From JANMAT01 sp031359995 (lineage in GTDB: Bacteria; Actinomycetota; Acidimicrobiia; Acidimicrobiales; Ilumatobacteraceae), in assembly GCA_031359995.1 (NCBI GenBank), contig JANMAT010000052.1:14302-78301 (forward strand): DNA of 64,000 nt. Direction: 5' to 3'. The position numbers and the translations under genes were made by a program. This document shows positions 51,188 to 59,879 of the stretch, in pieces (within the stretch, counting starts at the first letter, position 1; each line of letters starts with the position of its first letter). The notes beneath the pieces are model-generated. The model searched no databases. It saw only the letters and a list, made by a program, of their open reading frames with translations, and was not told where the DNA came from.

Positions 51188-51365
51188 GGCGGTTCGCTCC
51201 GGGGGGAGCGAGAACGGGTTCGGTCGGGCGTCGATGGTCAGGGCGGTGGGGCGGAGTTCGGGGATGGCGCGCCTCGGCGTTCAGGGGCGGACCGCGACGC
51301 GGACGCGGCACGCGAGATGTCCGCGGAGCGTACCGGGTACCCGGCGCCCGGTGGTCGGACGCGCC

Positions 51366-51395
51366 GATGCCCCCGGGCGGAGATCCGGGGGCATC
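51366..51395 (-). terminator. Strong hairpin terminator
   Basis: An 11-bp perfect stem (GATGCCCCCGG with CCGGGGGCATC) with an 8-base loop lies 51 bp after the end of the minus-strand gene at 51447. Apart from this hairpin, the 259 bp between the hydrolase start and that gene hold no feature. Confidence 0.75.
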
Positions 51396-51446
51396 GTGCG
51401 TGAGTCAGAGGGAGAGATGGGCGCGGTCGAACGTGTACCTCCCGGC

Positions 51447-51800
51447 TCAGAGCGTGGTCGCGCTGCGGTGGACGGCACTGGACATGGGGCGTTGGCCCGG
51501 CATCAGCACCGAGGGCGCCGACCAGGTCGGCGCGGTGGTGCGGTCGAAGGAGACCGGCCCGCACTGGCGCAGCACCCAGTTGCGCCGCCACACGCTGCGC
51601 CGGTAGCGGCTCACCAGCCGGATGGTGAGGCCGACGCCGACGATGGTGGCGGCGGCCGTGCCCGAGTACTGGATGCCGTGCACGAGGTCGGCATGGGTGC
51701 CGAGGCCGGCATCGGCACTGGCGGCGAAGGCGGGGCTGGTGAGGGCCACCGACGACGCCACCATCGTCACGGCTGCGGTCATCTTGCTCGCTGCGCTCAT
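51447..51800 (-). CDS. Membrane-anchored small protein, unknown
   Basis: The 117-residue protein has an N-terminal signal-like segment (MTAAVTMVASSVALTSPAFA) and a second hydrophobic helix (YSGTAAATIVGVGLTIRLVS) followed by a basic cluster RYRRSVWRRN. The C-terminal 40 residues are polar. GAGGAG lies 4-9 bp before ATG 51800. No family is recognised. It ends before a strong hairpin and stands alone between the hydrolase and the suf genes. Confidence 0.6.
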   Translation of the reverse strand: MSAASKMTAAVTMVASSVALTSPAFAASADAGLGTHADLVHGIQYSGTAAATIVGVGLTIRLVSRYRRSVWRRNWVLRQCGPVSFDRTTAPTWSAPSVLMPGQRPMSSAVHRSATTL

Positions 51801-51912
51801 GGGAGCTCCTCACGTCGGGGCGCTGCGTTCGCATCGCCGATGGAGAGGAGCTTGACGCGGGTTCTTCTGGTCCTTGACCGGGGTGGGCTCTCGATTGCGG
51901 AAACTTCCCTAA

Positions 51913-51932
51913 GCGTGGTCTAACAACCACGC
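51913..51932. other. 7-bp inverted repeat in intergenic region
   Basis: GCGTGGT-CTAACA-ACCACGC is a perfect dyad with a 6-base loop, between the small membrane protein gene and sufU. It could be a weak terminator for sufU read-through (sufU ends at 52010, about 80 bp away) or an operator for the divergent direction. Nothing else was seen in this 209-bp gap. Confidence 0.4.
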
Positions 51933-52009
51933 CGGGTGAATAAGCCTGAGCTAAATCGGTGTGCAGTCGGGGGAAAGTGTCAAGGACGCGGCAAGACCGG
52001 CACGACCCT

Positions 52010-52489
52010 TCAGGCGTCGGCGGCGACGGTGGACTCATCGAGTCCGTTGCTGAGCGTGTTCCAGGCGAGGGTGGCGCACTTGATGCGCACCGGGAACTTC
52101 ACCACGCCCCGCAACGCCTCCAGATCGCCGAGCTTCACGACGGGCGCGGCCGGCGCGTCGTCGTCCTCGCCGTCCAGGCCGGCCTCGTGGATGCTCATCA
52201 TGGCCTTGAAGGCAGCCAGCAGCTGGCGGGCCTCGGCGACGGTCTTGCCCTTCACCGCGGCCGACATCATCGATGCCGAGCTCTGGCTGATGGAGCAGCC
52301 CTGCCCGGCGATGCGGATGTCGGCGACGACGCCGTCGTGCACGTCCAGGTACACCTTGATCTCGTCACCGCAGAGCGGGTTGAAGCCCTCGGACATGTGG
52401 GCCGGCGGCGTGGGTAGCTCGCCGCGGTTGCGGGGGCTGCGGTAGTGATCGAGGATGATCTCTCGATAGAGGTCTTCCAAGCCGGGCAT
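52010..52489 (-). CDS. sufU: SufU sulfur-transfer protein
   Basis: The 159-residue protein has the zinc/sulfur-acceptor residues C40 (NPLCGDE), C65 (GQGCSIS) and C138 (RIKCATLAW) with Asp42. The SufU-specific 18-20 residue insertion relative to IscU is present (MSIHEAGLDGEDDDAPAAPV). It receives persulfide sulfur from SufS by Zn ligand exchange. It is the last gene of the minus-strand sufC-sufS-sufU operon, 12 bp after sufS. Confidence 0.95.
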   Translation of the reverse strand: MPGLEDLYREIILDHYRSPRNRGELPTPPAHMSEGFNPLCGDEIKVYLDVHDGVVADIRIAGQGCSISQSSASMMSAAVKGKTVAEARQLLAAFKAMMSIHEAGLDGEDDDAPAAPVVKLGDLEALRGVVKFPVRIKCATLAWNTLSNGLDESTVAADA

Positions 52490-52501
52490 GGGGAGCTCTC
52501 C

Positions 52502-53734
52502 TCAGAACGTGAACATGGCCCCGGCGCGCTCGAGGGCGTCGGCCAGGGCGTCGATGTCGTGGGTGTCGTTGTACAGGTAGATGCTCGCCCGCGTCGTGGC
52601 GTTCACGCCCAGGACCCGCATGAGCGGTTTGGCGCAGTGGTGGCCGGCGCGCACGTAGACGTTCGACTCGTCGAGCACCTGGCTCACGTCGTGGGGGTGC
52701 ACGTCGCCCAGGGCGAAGCTGAACACGCCGCCGCGTACCTCGACGTCGTCGGGGCCGTAGATGTGGATCTGGTCGCCCAGGCGGGCCTGCAGCGTGTCGA
52801 GGGCGTAGCGCGTGAGGCTCATCTCGTGCTGGCGCACGTTGGCCATGCCGATGCCCTGCAGGTAGTCGATGGCGGCGCCGAAGCCGATGGCCTCCACGAT
52901 GGGTGGCGTGCCCGCCTCGAACTTGGCCGGCAGCTCGGCCGGGGTGAAGCCGTCGAGGCGGACGTCGAGGATCATGTTGCCGCCGCCCAGGAACGGGGGC
53001 ATGGCGTCGAGCAGCGCCTCGCGTCCCCACAACGCGCCGATGCCGGTGGGACCGCACAGCTTGTGCGAGCTGAACACCACCAGGTCGGCACCCATGGCCT
53101 GCACGTCGGTGCGGTTGTGGGGCACGTACTGGCAGGCGTCGACCAACGCCAGCGCGCCGGCGGCGTGGGCGGCATCGGTGAGGCGGCGCACCGGGGTGAG
53201 CGTGCCGAGCACGTTCGACATGGCGGTGAAGGCGAACACCTTGGCGCCATCGAGCAACCGGTCGAGGTCGGTGAGGTCGAGCTGGCCGTCGGTGGTGAGC
53301 GGAACCCAGCGCAGCTCGATGCCGCGCTCGGCCGCGAGCTGGTGCCACGGCACGATGTTGGCGTGGTGCTCCATGTGCGTGAGCACCACCACGTCGCCGG
53401 CGGCCAGGTTGGCGCCGCCCCACGCCCGGGCCACCAGGTTCAGGCTCTCGGTGGCGTTCTTGGTGAAGATGATCTCGTTGGCCGTGGCGGCGTTGACGAA
53501 GCGGGCGACCTTGCTGCGGGCTCCCTCGTAGGCGTCGCTGGCCTCGGCGGCCATGCGGTACGCGCTGCGGTTCACCGGCGCGTAGTCGTGCTCCATGAAG
53601 TGGCTCATGGCGTCGATGACGGCCCGGGGCTTCTGTGACGAGTTGGCCGAGTCGAGGTACACGATGGGCGCGCCGCCGACCGTGCGCTCGAAGATCGGGA
53701 AGTCCTTGCGGATGGCGGCGGCGTCGAACGTCAC
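52502..53734 (-). CDS. sufS: Cysteine desulfurase SufS
   Basis: The 410-residue group-II cysteine desulfurase has the PLP Lys in FSSHKLCGPTGIGALWG near residue 225 and the HMEHHANIVPWHQLA segment. The catalytic Cys is in VRAGHHCAKPLM near 363. It releases sulfur from cysteine and hands it to SufU. It is 3 bp from the second sufC and 12 bp from sufU, all on the minus strand. Confidence 0.96.
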   Translation of the reverse strand: MTFDAAAIRKDFPIFERTVGGAPIVYLDSANSSQKPRAVIDAMSHFMEHDYAPVNRSAYRMAAEASDAYEGARSKVARFVNAATANEIIFTKNATESLNLVARAWGGANLAAGDVVVLTHMEHHANIVPWHQLAAERGIELRWVPLTTDGQLDLTDLDRLLDGAKVFAFTAMSNVLGTLTPVRRLTDAAHAAGALALVDACQYVPHNRTDVQAMGADLVVFSSHKLCGPTGIGALWGREALLDAMPPFLGGGNMILDVRLDGFTPAELPAKFEAGTPPIVEAIGFGAAIDYLQGIGMANVRQHEMSLTRYALDTLQARLGDQIHIYGPDDVEVRGGVFSFALGDVHPHDVSQVLDESNVYVRAGHHCAKPLMRVLGVNATTRASIYLYNDTHDIDALADALERAGAMFTF

Positions 53735-53737
53735 GGC

Positions 53738-54508
<771 letters not shown>

Positions 54509-54520
54509 GGAGACAAGTGT

Positions 54521-54546
54521 ATTAGCACTACGGCGATAGTGGAAAT
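54521..54546. promoter_or_regulatory. 26-bp suf operator, copy 3 (second sufC)
   Basis: ATTAGCACTA-CGGCGA-TAGTGGAAAT is the most symmetric copy, with arms CACTA/TAGTG and ATT/AAT. A -10-like TAATAC on the minus strand falls inside it, so a bound repressor would block the sufC-sufS-sufU promoter. Confidence 0.75.
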
Positions 54547-54693
54547 ACGGAGACAGGTGTCACGGTGACCCGCTCGCCGTTTCAAGGAATCGTCTTGAAC
54601 CGGCGCTCTCGGGGCCGATCCAGCAGGGGTCGGCCCCCACTGTCGCGACGGGGGTCGGGTCGCACCGTTCGCGCCAACCGAGAGGTCGCTCCC

Positions 54694-56424
54694 ATGCTCC
54701 GTCTGCGTCTCCGCCCCTGCATCGGGCTGGCCGCCGCCATCGTCGCCGGTGTCGTGACCGCCGTCCTGCCCGTGGCTGCGCCCCCGGCCACTGCCCGCCC
54801 GGCCCGACCCGCCGGTCGCTACGTGGTGCGGGCCTCGTCGCCGGCCGACCTGGTCGCGTTGCGTTCGCAGCTGCGGGCGTCCGGTGCCGTGGTCGACGAC
54901 GACCTCGGTCCCGTCCAGGGTCTGGTGGTCGAACTGTCCGGTGCCGCCGCCGACGTGCTGGCCGGCAACGCGGGGGTGGCGACCCTGGCCCGCTCCGGGC
55001 CGCGCATGCTCAGCCGTCCCGAGGGCCCGGCGGTACCGATCGGCCCGGGGCTCGAACGCCGTTCGCTGGGTGCGGCCGACCCGGCGTCGTCGCGGTCGGG
55101 GCTCATGTGGAACCTCGACCGCATCGGCGCGGCGCGGGCCAACACGGTGACGCGCGGTCGGGGCGTGACCGTGGCGGTGGTCGACACCGGCCTCGACCCG
55201 ACGCACCGGGAACTGCAGGGCCGCCTGGCCGGCCAGGTCGACTTGTCGGACCCGGCGGTGTGCCGCGACGCCTACGGCGAGACCGACGCCGACCTCGCCG
55301 CCCGCTACGGCGGGCCGGTGACCGGCGACTGGAACGGCCACGGCACGTGGATGGCGGGCACCATCGCCGCCAACCTCGACGGGGTCGGCGTGAACGGCAT
55401 CGCCCCCGAGGTGCAGCTGCTCGACCTGAAGATCTCGCAGTGGTGCGGCGCGGCCGCCGACGACGCCATCCTCGGCGCACTCGTGTACGCCGCCGACCAC
55501 GGTGTCGACGTCGTCAGCATCGCCTTCGGCGGGTACCTCGATCGCACCGATCCCGAGCAGGACGCGCTGTACCGCACGTATGCCGACGTGGTCGCCTACG
55601 CCCGCAGCAAGGGCACGCTGGTGGTGGCCTCGGCCGGCAACGAGCACGTGCGCCTCGGTGCCGGTGGGCGGGTGCTGAGCCACGGTCAGCTCGCGGCGCC
55701 GGGCGAGGTGCTCGACGATCTGTTCGGGCGGTACTCGGTGCCCGGTGGCGTGACCGGCGTGATGACGGTGGCGGCGACCAACAACGTGGTGGCGCCGTCG
55801 GCGCGCGGCTGCCGGGTGGCCGTCGGCGATCTGGACGCCGTGTGCAAGCCCTCGACCGATCGGCACCAGCCGAGCGGCGTCGGTCGCACCGATCAGCTCG
55901 CCTACTACTCGAACTACGGGCCGCGCATCGACATCGCCGCGCCCGGTGGGGCCCGCAAGTTCAACGTGCCCGCGGCCGACGGCGGCGGCACATGGGGTTT
56001 CCCGTGGACACGCGCCGACGGGTTCGCCGCCTTCGGTGCGTTCTCCATCACGTCGAACTGGGCGGCGTTCGACATCCCGTGCTTCACCCACGTCGGCGTC
56101 GGCTACCCCGACCAGTGCTACACGACCATCCAGGGCACGTCGATGGCCGCACCTCACGTGGCCGCGGTGGCCGCCCTGATCGTGGCGACCAACCGGTCGC
56201 TGCGGGGCCGGCCGGCGGCGGTGGTCGAGGTGCTCGTGGCCAACGCGGCGTCGGCCACGAACACGACCCCGGCGCTGAGTGCCACCGACACCTCGCCCGG
56301 CGACCGCACCGGCGTGGCCTGCCCGAGCGGCTACTGCCACCTGGGTGGGCGGGCCATCGCCGATGCCGAGGCCTACGGTGCCGGCGTGGTGGACGCCGCC
56401 CGGGCGGTGGCCGCCGCCCGCTGA
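54694..56424 (+). CDS. Secreted subtilase (S8) protease
   Basis: The 576-residue protein has a signal peptide (MLRLRLRPCIGLAAAIVAGVVTAVLP, cleaved near residue 32), an inhibitor I9-like propeptide (YVVRASSPADLVALRSQLRASGAVV), and a complete catalytic triad. The triad is Asp in VAVVDTGLDP near 169, His in NGHGTWMAG near 216 and Ser in QGTSMAAPHVA near 484. Cysteines in the mature part suggest disulfides. ATG 54694 is chosen because the longer frame to 54565 adds a basic stretch before the signal peptide. It faces the next gene head-on. Confidence 0.9.
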   Translation: MLRLRLRPCIGLAAAIVAGVVTAVLPVAAPPATARPARPAGRYVVRASSPADLVALRSQLRASGAVVDDDLGPVQGLVVELSGAAADVLAGNAGVATLARSGPRMLSRPEGPAVPIGPGLERRSLGAADPASSRSGLMWNLDRIGAARANTVTRGRGVTVAVVDTGLDPTHRELQGRLAGQVDLSDPAVCRDAYGETDADLAARYGGPVTGDWNGHGTWMAGTIAANLDGVGVNGIAPEVQLLDLKISQWCGAAADDAILGALVYAADHGVDVVSIAFGGYLDRTDPEQDALYRTYADVVAYARSKGTLVVASAGNEHVRLGAGGRVLSHGQLAAPGEVLDDLFGRYSVPGGVTGVMTVAATNNVVAPSARGCRVAVGDLDAVCKPSTDRHQPSGVGRTDQLAYYSNYGPRIDIAAPGGARKFNVPAADGGGTWGFPWTRADGFAAFGAFSITSNWAAFDIPCFTHVGVGYPDQCYTTIQGTSMAAPHVAAVAALIVATNRSLRGRPAAVVEVLVANAASATNTTPALSATDTSPGDRTGVACPSGYCHLGGRAIADAEAYGAGVVDAARAVAAAR

Positions 56425-56445
56425 CAACGGCGCGTCGCCCTGGTC

Positions 56446-56832
56446 TCAGGGGTGGTCGCGCAGGTCTTCCTTCCACGTGCGGAAGCGGTCGTGCACGGCG
56501 CCCGACGGCCCGGCGCCCTCGCCGTCGCCGTCGGGGGTGAGCCGGAACACGTACTGCAGGTCGAGCGCGTCGGCCGCCACCGCGAGGTAGCGGGCGTCGC
56601 CGCCGGTGGCCGGGCCGGCCCGCCACAGGAGCCAGCGCTTGATGCGCCGCTTGTACATGGCCGTCGGTCGCCCGGGCAGGTCGTCGCCGAGCACCAGCGC
56701 CTCGCGTGGGGCCTCCACCCACGCGGTGGCCGGGATGTTCCGGTCGCGCGTCGGGGTGTCGGGCAGGTCGGTGGTGTGGACAGGGGAGTGGTCGACCGGT
56801 CGCTGGTCGGCCGGCAGGGCCGGTTCGGTCAT
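56446..56832 (-). CDS. Hypothetical protein
   Basis: This 128-residue protein has a proline-rich, polar N-terminus and a basic C-terminal region: AMYKRRIKRWLLWRAGPATGGDARYLAVAADALDLQYVFRLTPDGDGEG, ending HDRFRTWKEDLRDHP. No family or catalytic motif is recognised. The segment YLAVAADALDLQYVFRL may be a beta-strand of a small domain. It ends 21 bp after the subtilase stop (convergent). Confidence 0.6.
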   Translation of the reverse strand: MTEPALPADQRPVDHSPVHTTDLPDTPTRDRNIPATAWVEAPREALVLGDDLPGRPTAMYKRRIKRWLLWRAGPATGGDARYLAVAADALDLQYVFRLTPDGDGEGAGPSGAVHDRFRTWKEDLRDHP

Positions 56833-56880
56833 GGGTGCCTCACCCGATCATCATCGCCGAGTGCGGCCGGCGGGGACGGA

Positions 56881-56913
56881 CCGTGGCCGGACCGTGGCCG
56901 GACCGTGGCCGGA
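56881..56913. repeat. Three 11-bp tandem repeats
   Basis: CCGTGGCCGGA is repeated three times without a gap, followed by a partial copy. The GC-rich tract lies in the 250-bp region upstream of the secreted protein gene at 57083 and could be a variable-number repeat or a protein-binding tract. The rest of that region shows no gene. Confidence 0.7.
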
Positions 56914-57082
56914 CCGGCCACGACGTCGGACGCTCGTCCTACACCCCGTGAGGGGCTGTGGCAATGAGCCACTTCGCCCGTTCCCCCGGCCACGATCGGT
57001 GCTCTACCTTCGCCTCAGTTCATGTCGAGGGGTGGGATTCGATAAGAACCCGGCCTCTCCCTGACGAGATGAGGGAGCAAGG

Positions 57083-59023
57083 ATGAGACGTCCATTCGTC
57101 GCCGCGGTCCTGGCGCTGCTCGGGGGAGGGTTGGCCGTGTCGACGGCCGGCTCCGCTGCGGCCGCCGGGGCCGGCCGCCAGCTCGTACCCGCCGGGTCCG
57201 TGAACCTCTCGGCGCTGATCAGCGCACCCGGAGCCGAAGGGTTGTCGAGTCCCGAGTTGCCGGTCGGCGGCGGCCGCGAGGAGGGCGGCGCCCAGCACGA
57301 CGAGGGCGGTCCCGGCGTGCGCGTCGAGGGCAGCCGCGTCAAGCCGGCCGGGCCGGAGATGAAGCTGACGTTCGCCGGACTGAACCATCGCGATCAGCGG
57401 TTGGCCGACGGCGGCAACCAGTTCTCGAGCGAGCCGCCCGACCAGGCCCTGTGCGTCGGGCCCGGTCACGTGCTCGAGGTCGTCAACACCGCCGTGCGGG
57501 TCTACACGAAGTCGGGTGCACCGGCGACGCCGACGGTGTCGCTCAACAGGTTCCTCGGCTATCCGTCGGCGTTCGTCCGGCCGGCCGGACCGTTCGGCGC
57601 GAACATCTTCGACCCGGTGTGCCACTACGACAGTGACACCGGGCGCTTCTTCGTGGTGGCCGACAACCTGGGCCAGGATCCGGTGAGCGGCGACCTGACG
57701 GGCAAGAACACGCTCGACATCGCCGTGAGCAAGAGCTCGGACCCGACGGGGGGCTGGTTCCTGTACCGGCTGCCGATCCAGAACGACGGCACCGACGGCA
57801 CGCCGAACCACGGCTGTGATCTGAAGTTCTGCTTCGGCGACTACCCGCACATCGGCGCTGATCGCAACGGGTTCTTCATCACGACCAACGAGTACTCGTT
57901 GTTCGGCGACGGCACCAACGGCGGTGCCGCCTACACCGGCGCCCAGATCTACGCCATCTCCAAGCGTGCGCTGGCGGCAGGAACGTCGGCCCCGCAGGTC
58001 GTGCAGTTCGAGAGCCCGCCGCTCGGCCCGTTCCGCAGCTTCACCGTGTGGCCGGCCATCTCGCCCGCCGGCAAGGCGTCGCGTGAGGCCAACGGCACCG
58101 AGTACTTCCTGAGCTCCACCCTGGGCGACGGCTCCGAGACGGGCAACACCGCCGCCAGCGAGGACCGCATCGGCGTGTGGGCCATGAGCAACACGCGCTC
58201 GCTCGACTCGGCCTCACCCAACCCGGTGCTCACCAACAAGCTCATCAAGGGTGACACCTACGCGATCCCGCCCAAGGCCGAGCAGAAGGACGGGCCGGCA
58301 CCACTTCGCGACTGCCTCAACGACCGGTCGGGTCTGCTGGGCCCGGGTGTCGACTGCTGGCAGCTGTTCTTCGGCGCCAAGCCTGCCCGCTTGGAGACCC
58401 TGTCGCACCTCGACGCCGGTGACACGCGCATGCAGCAGACGGTGTACGCCGACGGGAAGATCTGGGGCTCGCTGGGCACCGCGGTCGACGTGAAGGGCGC
58501 CAAGGTCGGCGACGGCCACCGCGCCGGCGTGCTCTACCTCGCCGTCGAAGTGGGCAACGAGAAGGGTCGGCTCGAGGCCAAGACCGAGGAGTCGGGCTAC
58601 GTCGCATCCGACGGCAACGACATCACCTACCCGTCGCTCGGGCTCACCTCGGGCGGCAAGGTCGTGATGGGTGTGACCGTCAGCGGCCCCGACCGGTTCC
58701 CGAGCGCGGGGTACGTGATCGTGTCGGACGACAGCGACAAGGGCGTGGTGAAGATCGCGTCAGAGGGCAAGGGTCCCCACGACGGCTTCACCGGCTACGC
58801 CGCGTTCGTCGGTGACCCGCCCCGCACGCGCTGGGGTGACTACGGGGCAGCGGCGATGGACGGCGACACCCTGTGGCTCGCCAACGAGTCGATCGAGCAG
58901 AGCTGCACGCTGCCCCAGTACCTCTCCGGTGCATTGGGGAGCTGCGGCCGCACGCGCACGGCGCTGGCCAACTGGGGCACCCGCATCACGGCGCTGTCGT
59001 TCGGCGGTCGCTCCGACCACTGA
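57083..59023 (+). CDS. Large secreted protein, paralogue 1, unknown
   Basis: The 646-residue protein has a signal peptide (MRRPFVAAVLALLGGGLAVSTAGSAAAA). It continues with FAGLNHRDQRLADGGNQFSSEPPDQALCVG, then DPVCHYDSDTGRFFVVADNLG, NDGTDGTPNHGCDLKFCFGDYPHIGADRNGFFITTNEYSLFGDG, and WPAISPAGK. Repeated Asp-rich strands suggest a beta-propeller or calcium-binding fold. No catalytic residues are evident. The same architecture recurs in the gene at 59880, so this is one of two paralogues. Function is unknown; surface attachment or a scaffold is only a guess. Confidence 0.75.
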   Translation: MRRPFVAAVLALLGGGLAVSTAGSAAAAGAGRQLVPAGSVNLSALISAPGAEGLSSPELPVGGGREEGGAQHDEGGPGVRVEGSRVKPAGPEMKLTFAGLNHRDQRLADGGNQFSSEPPDQALCVGPGHVLEVVNTAVRVYTKSGAPATPTVSLNRFLGYPSAFVRPAGPFGANIFDPVCHYDSDTGRFFVVADNLGQDPVSGDLTGKNTLDIAVSKSSDPTGGWFLYRLPIQNDGTDGTPNHGCDLKFCFGDYPHIGADRNGFFITTNEYSLFGDGTNGGAAYTGAQIYAISKRALAAGTSAPQVVQFESPPLGPFRSFTVWPAISPAGKASREANGTEYFLSSTLGDGSETGNTAASEDRIGVWAMSNTRSLDSASPNPVLTNKLIKGDTYAIPPKAEQKDGPAPLRDCLNDRSGLLGPGVDCWQLFFGAKPARLETLSHLDAGDTRMQQTVYADGKIWGSLGTAVDVKGAKVGDGHRAGVLYLAVEVGNEKGRLEAKTEESGYVASDGNDITYPSLGLTSGGKVVMGVTVSGPDRFPSAGYVIVSDDSDKGVVKIASEGKGPHDGFTGYAAFVGDPPRTRWGDYGAAAMDGDTLWLANESIEQSCTLPQYLSGALGSCGRTRTALANWGTRITALSFGGRSDH

Positions 59024-59039
59024 CGACATGGGTGACCGG

Positions 59040-59073
59040 GCCGCCCGTTCCCGCTGCGGCGGGGGCGGGCGGC
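59040..59073. terminator. GC-rich hairpin after secreted protein 1
   Basis: GCCGCCCG pairs with CGGGCGGC at 59066-59073 around an 18-base loop that contains a further small stem. It lies between the ends of the convergent genes at 59023 and 59087. Confidence 0.55.
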
Positions 59074-59086
59074 GGCGCGTCGGCGC

Positions 59087-59698
59087 TCACCAGCCCCGGT
59101 CGACCCAGGTCTGCAGGTGGGGGCGCTCGGTCGACAGCATGGTGTCGGTGCCGTGGCCGGGCAGTACGAGGGTGTCGGCCGGCAGCGTGAACAGCTTCTG
59201 GTCGATCGACTCGATGATGGAGCCGAAGTCGCTGCCGGGGAACTTCGTGGCGCCCGGGCCGCCGGGGAAGAGGGTGTCGCCGCTGAACAGCAGCGGGTGG
59301 TCCTCGACCTTGAAGCAGATGGAGCCTTCGGTGTGGCCGGGCGTGTGGATGGCGTGCAGGCGCAGGCGGCCGACCTCGATGATCTCCTTGTCGTCGAGGA
59401 ACACGTCGTAGCCCACGTCCTTCAGGCGGGGAGCGTCGGCCGCGGTGACCGCCACCTCGTAGCCGGCCTCGCGCATGGCCGCCACCGCGCCGATGTGGTC
59501 GTGATGGCCGTGGGTCTCCAGCACGCGGCGCACCCCGAGACGACGGGCCAGCTCGAGCAGCTGCTCGTGCTCGTTGGCCGCGTCGATGAGGACGGCCTCT
59601 CCCGTCTCGGTGCAACGGATGACGAAGACGTTGTTCTCGTAGGGGCCCACGACGACCTTGTGGACCTCGATGCCGGTTGCCGACCAGTGGAGCGTCAT
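59087..59698 (-). CDS. Glyoxalase-II-like MBL hydrolase
   Basis: The 203-residue metallo-beta-lactamase-fold protein has the metal motif ETHGHHDHIG near residue 62, TPGHTEGS near 120, SGDTLFPGGPG near 140, and VLPGHGTDT near the end. It belongs to the same general class as the MBL protein at 9942 but differs in sequence. Thioester hydrolysis is likely, with an unknown substrate. It sits between the two secreted paralogues on the opposite strand, which suggests no functional link. Confidence 0.88.
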   Translation of the reverse strand: MTLHWSATGIEVHKVVVGPYENNVFVIRCTETGEAVLIDAANEHEQLLELARRLGVRRVLETHGHHDHIGAVAAMREAGYEVAVTAADAPRLKDVGYDVFLDDKEIIEVGRLRLHAIHTPGHTEGSICFKVEDHPLLFSGDTLFPGGPGATKFPGSDFGSIIESIDQKLFTLPADTLVLPGHGTDTMLSTERPHLQTWVDRGW

Positions 59699-59879
59699 GC
59701 ACCCAGTCTCGCGCCTCGCGGTGGATCGGGTCGTCGGCGAGCGGGCGGGTCGAGGGAAGTTCTCAACTTTCTTGATGGAAACCCTTGGCCAGTGCTTGAC
59801 GTCGGCGTACGGTTTGTTTCACGGCAAACGGGGGCCAACGGGCAGTGGCACCCATCACTTCCCACCACAAGAGGGGCAC

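Noticed and set aside
51188..51280. Second selenocysteine codon before the cysteine hydrolase
   Set aside because: The upstream in-frame TGA has no SECIS-like hairpin after it, and no family-like sequence lies before it.
51913..51932. tRNA-like hairpin
   Set aside because: Only one stem of 7 bp is present; no anticodon or T-arm consensus was found nearby.
59796..59820. TTGACG-type sigma70 promoter before the second secreted protein
   Set aside because: TTGACG is present but no -10 box lies at the proper 16-18 bp distance, so it was not listed.
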